Shown: piece by piece, positions 58,662 through 64,000 of the stretch
Layout: each line of letters begins with the position of its first letter
Numbering within the stretch: the stretch's first letter is position 1
Assembly: GCA_902765395.1 (NCBI GenBank)
Contig: CACWZP010000001.1
Span: 1-64,000, forward strand
Direction: 5' to 3'
Source of the DNA: an uncultured Eubacteriales bacterium
GTDB taxonomy: Bacteria; Bacillota; Clostridia; Christensenellales; Aristaeellaceae
Length of the DNA: 64,000 nucleotides
Notes under the pieces: model-generated
Database searches by the model: none
What the model was told of the DNA's origin: nothing
The model's input: the letters and a program-made list of their open reading frames with translations, nothing else
Program-made: the position numbers and the translations under genes

Positions 58662-58991
58662 TTACTTCGCCAGCTCCTCTGTCAGCCGCGCCGCGCAGCC
58701 CACCAGGTCGTTGCAGCGCTTGCCGGACAGCCGCAGCGCCCCGCAGTTGACGGCGCCGTTCTCCTCCCGGAAGCGCCGCTGGAATTCCTCCACCGCCTCC
58801 GGCTTCAGCCGCTGAAGCAGCTGGCATCCCGCCAGATACGCCCCGCACTTGCCGCCGTCGCTCCGGGGCCGGGGCGCGATTTGGGCGGCGGCCTCCGTGG
58901 AAAGGCCCAAATCCCGGTCGAAGGCCATCGTCACCGACTGGGCGCAGTTGTTCCCGCCCTTGTGGTTGCCGCGGGCGATATCCTCGCGCAT
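58662..58991 (-). CDS. C_GCAxxG_C_C family protein
   Basis: A 109-residue redox-like protein. NHKGGNNCAQSVTMAF, then KCGAYLAGCQLL as the variant of GCAxxG, NCGAL and RCNDLVGCAARL place the conserved Cys. Members are often linked to electron transfer, function unknown. GAGGAG precedes the ATG at 58991. Confidence 0.85.
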   Translation of the reverse strand: MREDIARGNHKGGNNCAQSVTMAFDRDLGLSTEAAAQIAPRPRSDGGKCGAYLAGCQLLQRLKPEAVEEFQRRFREENGAVNCGALRLSGKRCNDLVGCAARLTEELAK

Positions 58992-59013
58992 ATTCGTCTC
59001 CTCACTTTCGCGA

Positions 59014-59793
59014 TCATGTTTCATTCAGGAACCCCAGATACTCGTCGAACACGTTGAACAGCATGTCCCCGGAGCAGACCGGCAGCAGGAACCCGGTCTT
59101 CCCGACGGAGGTGAAGTCGAAGAACTCCCTGGCCCCGGTGAGCACCAGCGCGGGCAGCACCTCGTATTCCGGGCCGAACACGATCTCCAGGTACGGGCAG
59201 TACTTGGCCGCCTGGGCCGCGTCCTCCGGTTCGATCACGTCCTTCATCTTGAACTCCAGCGAGAACACCCGGTCCTCGGTGATCACCAGCACGTCCGCGT
59301 AGATGCGCACACGGCGTGCGCGCTTCAGCCGGAACTCGAAGGCGATCTCCCACTTCAGGCAGCGGTCGCCCGCCATGTCCAGAAGGTCCTCGAACAGGCG
59401 CACCATGCAGGCGCGGCAGTCCCGAAAGGAGTGGTAGAGCCCCCGGGCGTCGCTGACGCTGCGGCCAATCCGCTGGCAGCCCTCGATCAGCCTGTCCAGC
59501 CACTCATTCTCCGTCAGGTCCATGAACTCGGCGGCGCTGCCGTAATAGCCGCAGAATTCAAACAGCCCCGCGTGGGGCCGCTCCTGGCGGATGATGCCGT
59601 GCCAGCGGTAATCGCCGTCCTGCCAGCACAGCTCCTTCAAAAGGGGCGAGGCGTACAGCACGTGGTTGACGGCGCTCCTGTCCAGCTTCAGGCGGCTGGC
59701 GATGTCCCTGGCCTTCAGTCCGTCCGACTGGCAGATGACGGCGCAGACCTTCCGCTCCAGCTGGTCGGCGTCGTGGGTGTATGCGGTCTTCAT
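59014..59793 (-). CDS. Winged-HTH plus PD-(D/E)XK (RecB-like) nuclease protein
   Basis: A 259-residue protein. Residues 10-65 form a helix-turn-helix (LKARDIASRLKLDRSAVNHV). The second half has IYADVLVITEDRVFSLEFKM, giving Asp 167 and Glu 180-x-Lys 182, an earlier Glu 149 and the QAAKY pattern (Gln 194, Tyr 198) typical of RecB-like nucleases. It probably binds and cuts DNA; partner unknown. The promoter -10 ends 6 nt from the ATG and no ribosome site exists, so the mRNA may be leaderless. Confidence 0.7.
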   Translation of the reverse strand: MKTAYTHDADQLERKVCAVICQSDGLKARDIASRLKLDRSAVNHVLYASPLLKELCWQDGDYRWHGIIRQERPHAGLFEFCGYYGSAAEFMDLTENEWLDRLIEGCQRIGRSVSDARGLYHSFRDCRACMVRLFEDLLDMAGDRCLKWEIAFEFRLKRARRVRIYADVLVITEDRVFSLEFKMKDVIEPEDAAQAAKYCPYLEIVFGPEYEVLPALVLTGAREFFDFTSVGKTGFLLPVCSGDMLFNVFDEYLGFLNET

Positions 59794-59799
59794 ACGCCC

Positions 59800-59828
59800 A
59801 GCATACCACATCGCGGGCCGGTTTTCAA
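59800..59828 (-). promoter_or_regulatory. Promoter of the nuclease gene, probably leaderless
   Basis: On the minus strand TTGAAA (59828-59823) and TATGCT (59805-59800) are 17 nt apart. Transcription would begin at about 59793, which is the A of the start codon. Confidence 0.6.
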
Positions 59829-59848
59829 CCTTTTCATGCCCGCGGTGG

Positions 59849-59877
59849 TGGACAGTGGCGGGGCCACCTGCTATAAT
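59849..59877 (+). promoter_or_regulatory. Promoter of the ICMT-like methyltransferase gene
   Basis: TGGACA and TATAAT separated by 17 nt, with TGC before the -10 box. Confidence 0.75.
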
Positions 59878-59946
59878 AGTGGAAAGTCGGGCGCAGGGCA
59901 TCGGAGCCTGCGCCGGAGGCCGTTCGATCAACAGGGGGGAATGAAG

Positions 59947-60618
59947 ATGGATGGTAAGCTGTTTGGCCGGGCGATCGGCAAGTTTACGGGCGGCGTGCTG
60001 CTGCTGGGGATTCTGCTGTTCCTGCCCGCGGGCACGCTGAACTGGTGGCAGGGGTGGCTCCTGATGGGAATCCTGTTCGTGCCCATGTTTGCCGCCGGGC
60101 TGGTGATGATGAAGAAGTCGCCGCGGCTGCTGGAGAAGCGGTTGAACGCCAGGGAGGAGCAGGGCGAGCAGAGGCTCGTGATCCTGCTCAGCGGTCTGAT
60201 GTTTCTTACTGCGTTCGTGGTGGCGGGGCTGAACTTCCGCTTCGGCTGGCTGGTGCTGCCGGACTGGGTGAGCTGGACGGCGGCGGGGCTGTTCCTGCTG
60301 GCCTACGCGCTGTACGCCGAGGTGCTGCGGGAGAATGAATGGTTGTCCCGCACGGTGGAGGTGCAGCGGGACCAGAAGGTGGTGGACACGGGCCTCTACG
60401 GCGTGGTGCGCCATCCCATGTACATGAGCACGCTGCTGCTGTTCCTGTCCATGCCGCTGGTGCTCGGCTCGACGATCTCGTTCTTCATCATGCTGCTCTA
60501 TATTCCCATCATCGCCCGGCGCATCCGCAATGAGGAAGAAGTGCTGGAGCTGGGTCTGGCGGGCTACGCCGAATACAAGCGGAAGGTCCGCTGCAGGGTC
60601 ATTCCCTATATCTGGTGA
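59947..60618 (+). CDS. Isoprenylcysteine carboxyl methyltransferase-like membrane protein
   Basis: A 223-residue protein with about five helices. The conserved C-terminal core GLYGVVRHPMYMSTLLLF and RRIRNEEEVL, ending YAEYKRKVRCRVIPYIW, matches the ICMT/PEMT-like family, which methylates lipids or prenylated thiols using SAM. In bacteria the substrate is usually unknown. ATG 59947 is preferred over ATG 59941 because of ribosome-site spacing. Confidence 0.88.
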   Translation: MDGKLFGRAIGKFTGGVLLLGILLFLPAGTLNWWQGWLLMGILFVPMFAAGLVMMKKSPRLLEKRLNAREEQGEQRLVILLSGLMFLTAFVVAGLNFRFGWLVLPDWVSWTAAGLFLLAYALYAEVLRENEWLSRTVEVQRDQKVVDTGLYGVVRHPMYMSTLLLFLSMPLVLGSTISFFIMLLYIPIIARRIRNEEEVLELGLAGYAEYKRKVRCRVIPYIW

Positions 60619-60638
60619 AGAGCGGAGGAGAGAGGCGC

Positions 60639-61736
60639 ATGAACATCACGGTGTACCTGGGCGCGAACCCGGGCAATGACCCGTCGCTGGCGCGGGCGGT
60701 GCGCGAGCTGGGAGCCTGGATCGGCGAAAGCGGCCACAGCCTCGTCTACGGCGGCTTGAAATCCGGCCTGATGGGCGAGCTGGCCCAGAGCGTCCTGCAG
60801 GCGGGCGGCGAGGTGACGGGCGTGGAGCCCCGGTTCTTCGTGGACGCCGGGTTCGTCTATGACGACATCACCCGCCTGATCGTCACGGAGGACATGGCCA
60901 GCCGCAAGGCGAAGATGATCGAGCTGGGCGACGCATTCATCGCCTTTCCCGGCGGCACGGGCACGCTGGAGGAGATCGCCGAGGTGATGAGCCAGGTGTC
61001 CCTTGGGCACCTGGACGCGCCCTGCATCCTCTACAACCTGAACGGCTATTACGACGGCCTGAAGGCGCAGCTGAACCACATGATCGAGATGGGCCTGTCG
61101 TCGCCGGAGAAGCAGGCGGGCATACTGTTCGCGGACGACCTGGCGGCGATTCGGGCGCGGCTGTCCGAACGGACATTTCGCGTGCAGGCGCTGGACATCG
61201 GGCAGGTTCGCGAGATCTACCATCGGCGCATGATCCGGGATTTCCCCCGGGACGAGCTGAAGCCCCTCAGCTGGATCGAGAAGGCGCTTGACAGGGGCGA
61301 GTACGCGTGCTATGGCGCGGTGGCGGGGGAGAGCGTGCTGGCCTACGCGTTCTTCGTGCTCTCGGGCAGGCAGGCCCTGTTCGACTACTACGCGGTGGAC
61401 GAGCCCCTGCGGGACCGGGGCATCGGCAGCCGGTTTATGCGCGCGCTGATCGAGGGCCCGCTGAAGGACATGGACTGCGTGCTGCTGGAGGTGGACGACC
61501 CCGCCAGCGCCAGGACCCCCAAGGAGCGGGAGATCCGCGACCGGCGGCTGGCCTTTTACCTGAAGAACGGCCTGCGCGAAACCGGCGTGAAGGCCAGGGT
61601 CTACGGCGTGGACTTTGCCATCCTGTCGCTGCCGGTGGGGCGGCCGCCCTTCCCGGACCAGGCGCGGCGGGTGTACGCCGACCTCTATCACGTGATCCTG
61701 CCGCCGGAGCTGTACGAGCGCTGGGTGGTCCTGTGA
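60639..61736 (+). CDS. LOG-family protein fused to a GNAT acetyltransferase
   Basis: A 365-residue two-domain protein. Residues 1-180 have SRKAKM (88-93) and PGGTGTLEE (104-112), the signature of LOG/TIGR00730 cytokinin nucleoside phosphate hydrolase-like enzymes. Residues 185-365 form a GNAT domain with DEPLRDRGIGSRFMRALIEG (RxxGIG acetyl-CoA loop). Such a fusion is uncommon. It starts 20 nt after the ICMT gene and is followed by DUF4177. GGAGGAG precedes the ATG. Confidence 0.88.
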   Translation: MNITVYLGANPGNDPSLARAVRELGAWIGESGHSLVYGGLKSGLMGELAQSVLQAGGEVTGVEPRFFVDAGFVYDDITRLIVTEDMASRKAKMIELGDAFIAFPGGTGTLEEIAEVMSQVSLGHLDAPCILYNLNGYYDGLKAQLNHMIEMGLSSPEKQAGILFADDLAAIRARLSERTFRVQALDIGQVREIYHRRMIRDFPRDELKPLSWIEKALDRGEYACYGAVAGESVLAYAFFVLSGRQALFDYYAVDEPLRDRGIGSRFMRALIEGPLKDMDCVLLEVDDPASARTPKEREIRDRRLAFYLKNGLRETGVKARVYGVDFAILSLPVGRPPFPDQARRVYADLYHVILPPELYERWVVL

Positions 61737-61761
61737 CAGACGACAGAGAGGAGAAGACAAT

Positions 61762-61947
61762 ATGAAGGAATACAAGCTGGTCTATCTGAACAAGGGCTTC
61801 AAGACCTCCCGGGAGAAGGACCTGGAGCAGGCCGAGGGGATCATCAACGAATACGTCCGCGCGGGCTGGACCCTGCAGCAGATCACCACGCCCGACGACG
61901 GCGCGGGCGCCATGGTCGGGGTGTTCTACCGGGAGGAGCGGCTGTGA
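61762..61947 (+). CDS. DUF4177 small protein
   Basis: A 61-residue protein: YKLVYLNKGFKTSREKDLEQ, then INEYVRAGWTLQQIT, typical of DUF4177. Function unknown. GAGAGGAG precedes the ATG. It lies in the same run as the LOG-GNAT and deformylase genes, with spacings of 25 and 19 nt. Confidence 0.82.
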   Translation: MKEYKLVYLNKGFKTSREKDLEQAEGIINEYVRAGWTLQQITTPDDGAGAMVGVFYREERL

Positions 61948-61966
61948 CGGCCGGGGAGGCTAAACC

Positions 61967-62377
61967 ATGATTCGACCCATCGTGCGCGACGTGTTCTTCC
62001 TGGGCCAGAAGTCGAAGGAGGCCGCGCCCCAGGACGCGGCCCTGGGCCGGGACCTGCAGGACACGCTGCGGGCCAACCGGGACAGGTGCGTGGGCATGGC
62101 GGCGAACATGATCGGCGTGGGCAAGCGGGCGATCATCGTGAGCATCGGCCCGGCGGACGTGGTGATGTTCAACCCCGTGCTGCTGGCGAAGGACGCGCCC
62201 TATGAGGCGGAGGAGGGCTGTCTGTCGCTGGACGGCACGCGCAAGACCATGCGCTTTCAGAACATCGAGATCGAGTACCGGGACGCGGCCTGGAAGAAGC
62301 GCCGCCAGAAGTACTCCGGGTGGATCGCCCAGATCATACAGCACGAGATGGACCACCTGGAGGGCATCATCATATGA
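61967..62377 (+). CDS. def: Peptide deformylase, short form
   Basis: A 136-residue metallopeptidase that removes formyl from new proteins. The motifs are GMAANMIG (43-50; the usual Gln is Asn here), EGCLSL (83-88, metal Cys) and QHEMDHLEG (metal His pair and catalytic Glu). It is shorter than typical deformylases of 150-190 residues and is not next to fmt or priA, so it may be an accessory copy. GGGGAGG lies upstream. Confidence 0.9.
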   Translation: MIRPIVRDVFFLGQKSKEAAPQDAALGRDLQDTLRANRDRCVGMAANMIGVGKRAIIVSIGPADVVMFNPVLLAKDAPYEAEEGCLSLDGTRKTMRFQNIEIEYRDAAWKKRRQKYSGWIAQIIQHEMDHLEGIII

Positions 62378-62394
62378 AGAACGGAGGCCTGAAC

Positions 62395-63159
62395 ATGAGG
62401 GAGATACCGGGGGCATACCTTGAGCCCTGCGCCGGCGCGGGCCGGGTGGAGAGGCTGGATTACGGCGAAAAGTTCCTGCTGGTGTACACGCCCGCGAAGC
62501 CGGCAAGGCACATCCTCTACCTGATCCACGGGGGCGGCGGCGACCAGTACGCCTTCTTCTGCCCGGCGTTTCTGAACACCGTGGACCATATGATCGCGGA
62601 CGGCCTGCTGGAGCCGTTGTACATGGTTTCGCCCTGCTTCTACGACCCGGCGGAGACGGACAAGACCCCGGCGTCCTCGGGCGTGGCGGTGAAGAAGTTC
62701 ATGAGCGAGCTGCGGGATCAGGTCGTGCCGCTGGCGGAGGGCTTCATCGGAAGGAGCTTCGCGCGGAAGGACCGGGCCATCGGCGGGTTCTCCATGGGCG
62801 GCGTCACCACCTGGTATGCCTTCATGCGGGCGCTGGACCTGTTCCGCTGGTTCCTGCCGCTGAGCGGCGACTGCTGGGCCTGCGGCGAGAAGGGCGGCGG
62901 CGAGCACCCGGCGGAGACCGCGAAGGCGCTGGTCGACGCCATGCGGGAGCAGGGACAGCGCGACTTCCGCATCCACGCCGTCACCGGCTCGAAGGACATC
63001 GCCTTCCCCAACCTGGACGGCCAGATCCGCGCCATGGCGGATTACCCGGAGTTGTTCGGGGACAGGCTGCGCTACGACGTGATGGAGGGCGGCGTCCACG
63101 ATTACGAGACCATCTTCCGCTACCTGTACAACATCCTGCCGGGGGCGTTCGCGGAGTAG
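62395..63159 (+). CDS. Feruloyl-esterase-like alpha/beta hydrolase (CE1/esterase D type)
   Basis: A 254-residue esterase. IPGAYLEPCAGAG, LYLIHGGGGDQYAFF, the nucleophile Ser 133 in IGGFSMGGVTTW and the His in GGVHDYETIFRYLYN match the xylanase Z-type feruloyl esterases. It could release ferulate or acetate from arabinoxylan fragments; no signal peptide. GGAGGCC precedes ATG 62395; an ATG at 62374 overlaps the deformylase stop and is less likely. Confidence 0.87.
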   Translation: MREIPGAYLEPCAGAGRVERLDYGEKFLLVYTPAKPARHILYLIHGGGGDQYAFFCPAFLNTVDHMIADGLLEPLYMVSPCFYDPAETDKTPASSGVAVKKFMSELRDQVVPLAEGFIGRSFARKDRAIGGFSMGGVTTWYAFMRALDLFRWFLPLSGDCWACGEKGGGEHPAETAKALVDAMREQGQRDFRIHAVTGSKDIAFPNLDGQIRAMADYPELFGDRLRYDVMEGGVHDYETIFRYLYNILPGAFAE

Positions 63160-63210
63160 GGCGTTGCCACGGATTCCACGAGAATAAATGAAGAACAAAA
63201 AGGGCATAGC

Positions 63211-63245
63211 GAAAGCCCCTTCCGGTTTCCCGGAAGGGGCTTTTC
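63211..63245. terminator. Terminator after the esterase gene
   Basis: A 15-bp stem, GAAAGCCCCTTCCGG and CCGGAAGGGGCTTTTC, with a 4-nt loop. Useful also for the converging tRNA operon. Confidence 0.9.
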
Positions 63246-63321
63246 ATGGCCCGATCAGCGGACCGCCGCGCGGCGGGGTCGCGCGGTTTCGTCGGAGCCG
63301 AAGGCTTCGGCGAAGATCGAA

Positions 63322-63398
63322 TGGCGATGCGGAAGGGGCTCGAACCCTCGACCTCCAGCGTGACAGGCTGGCATTCTAACCAACTGAACTACCGCACC
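63322..63398 (-). tRNA. tRNA-Asp (anticodon GTC)
   Basis: Acceptor arms GGTGCGG and CCGCATC pair, the anticodon loop reads CTGTCAC, discriminator G and CCA are encoded. Last gene of the leftward tRNA operon. Confidence 0.93.
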
Positions 63399-63399
63399 A

Positions 63400-63475
63400 T
63401 GGTGGGCCTTCAGGGACTTGAACCCCGGACCGATCGGTTATGAGCCGACTGCTCTAACCACTGAGCTAAAGGCCC
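63400..63475 (-). tRNA. tRNA with CAT anticodon (Met or lysidine-type Ile)
   Basis: Acceptor arms GGGCCTT and AAGGCCC, anticodon loop CTCATAA, CCA encoded. Elongator Met and Ile2 tRNAs share this anticodon and cannot be separated with confidence by eye; it is not an initiator, since the acceptor arm is fully paired. Confidence 0.88.
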
Positions 63476-63500
63476 TTGATCCCTGTGGGCTTAAATAAAA

Positions 63501-63575
63501 TGGCGACCTCTACGGGACTCGAACCCGTGTTACCGCCGTGAAAGGGCGGTGTCTTAACCGCTTGACCAAGAGGTC
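63501..63575 (-). tRNA. tRNA-Glu (anticodon TTC)
   Basis: Acceptor arms GACCTCT and AGAGGTC, anticodon loop CTTTCAC, discriminator G and CCA encoded. The body closely matches known Firmicute tRNA-Glu. Confidence 0.93.
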
Positions 63576-63579
63576 GCAG

Positions 63580-63656
63580 TGGTCGGGGTGACAGGATTCG
63601 AACCTGCGGCCCCATGCTCCCAAAGCACGTGCGCTACCAAACTGCGCCACACCCCG
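63580..63656 (-). tRNA. tRNA-Pro (anticodon TGG)
   Basis: Acceptor arms CGGGGTG and CACCCCG, anticodon loop TTTGGGA, discriminator A and CCA encoded. First gene of the tRNA operon. Confidence 0.93.
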
Positions 63657-63690
63657 ACAATGGAGGCTGTGCCTCACAAGCAACAGAAAG

Positions 63691-63720
63691 ATTATAGCAT
63701 GTGGGTGGTTGGATTGTCAA
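63691..63720 (-). promoter_or_regulatory. Promoter of the tRNA operon
   Basis: On the minus strand a perfect TTGACA (63720-63715) and a perfect TATAAT (63696-63691) are 18 nt apart, with TGC before the -10 box, 35 nt upstream of tRNA-Pro. Confidence 0.88.
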
Positions 63721-64000
63721 GCCCTTGGCGCGTATATTTTTCGCAAAGTCGCCGCCCTGGCGGGCCTTTTCGCGGGGATGGGAGGGCGGCGCGGCGGGGC
63801 TCCGGCGGATCGCCGGGAGCCCAGGCGGCTGGCCTCCCATGAAAACTGCGCAGACGCGGGATAGACAAAAAATGAGCTATTTTATAAGGATTTTAATTAG
63901 GATAAGCGGAAAATACGCAAAGTAGACATTAAAAACCGGGTGTTCAGCAGAAAAATAGATCGGTTTCGATGAAACAGGCCGAATATGCCCGAATTATGAC
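63721..64000. other. Non-coding end of window
   Basis: No gene supported. The first half is GC-rich; the part from about 63870 is clearly AT-rich, as expected for an upstream control region of a gene beyond the window. Confidence 0.5.

Overview
The window looks like chromosome of a GC-rich Clostridia-type Firmicute that degrades plant polysaccharides in a gut or rumen. This is inferred from AGGAGG-type ribosome sites before almost every gene, sigma-A promoters with a recurrent TGCTATAAT extended -10, an S-box (SAM-I) leader, CdaR and AraC regulators, RsbU/SpoIIE-type phosphatase signalling, CUT1 sugar ABC transporters without their own ATPase, and GH10, GH43 and GH51 type enzymes. A lineage near Christensenellales is a guess. 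Many genes are packed in short co-directional runs with 4 to 15 nt overlaps. Because of the high GC, very long open frames lie antisense to real genes and were discarded.

Layout. 1-5.6 kb: end of a GH51 arabinofuranosidase, then a leftward sugar operon (Gfo/Idh/MocA oxidoreductase, VOC protein, solute-binding protein, two permeases, second VOC protein) facing a divergent AraC regulator (5.86-6.7 kb). 6.8-20.3 kb: mostly rightward accessory metabolism: SDR and Gfo/Idh/MocA enzymes, a DUF2974 hydrolase, a polyferredoxin-type membrane protein, a flavodoxin-fold reductase, GNAT plus RsbU-type phosphatase, zinc-ribbon protein, ACT-ACT-metallo-beta-lactamase fusion, an EF-G/Tet(M)-like GTPase, pyroglutamyl peptidase and nitroreductase. 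20.5-24.8 kb: a broken secreted tyrosine phosphatase, a MATE exporter and an ABC exporter. 24.9-30.6 kb: a 48-residue orphan gene, then a leftward xylan operon (GH10 xylanase, SDR, permease, and a chimeric deletion remnant of binding protein plus second permease) and an iron-type alcohol dehydrogenase under a palindromic operator.

30.7-38.9 kb: small Cys protein, flavin reductase, MBL hydrolase; radical SAM protein; metallophosphoesterase, alpha/beta hydrolase, NUDIX and U32-like cluster; membrane protein, secreted rhodanese and DUF819 transporter. 39.0-39.6 kb: a complete SAM-I riboswitch and terminator in front of an uncharacterised 116-residue protein, the most interesting regulatory unit here. 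39.6-44.5 kb: diguanylate cyclase, acyl carrier protein with an acyl-activating ligase, glutamine amidotransferase, flavodoxin. 44.46-45.23 kb is a gene-free mosaic of inverted repeats. 45.2-52.5 kb: DUF4342 and YczE-like membrane proteins, GH43-like enzyme, patatin, an alpha/alpha-barrel-like protein, YqeY and an RmlD-like protein. 52.6-57.7 kb: amino acid permease, then a glycerate module (GntP permease and glycerate kinase, divergent CdaR). 57.8-63.2 kb: small membrane protein, 2H phosphodiesterase, C_GCAxxG_C_C protein, a possible leaderless HTH-RecB-like nuclease gene, an ICMT-like methyltransferase, LOG-GNAT fusion, DUF4177, a peptide deformylase and a feruloyl-esterase-like hydrolase. 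63.3-63.7 kb: a leftward tRNA operon (Pro, Glu, Met/Ile, Asp).

Overall this is sugar and xylan uptake and catabolism mixed with redox, detoxification and signalling genes. Two loci (20.5-21.7 and 28.3-29.3 kb) show gene decay. No phage, transposase, plasmid gene or CRISPR array was seen.
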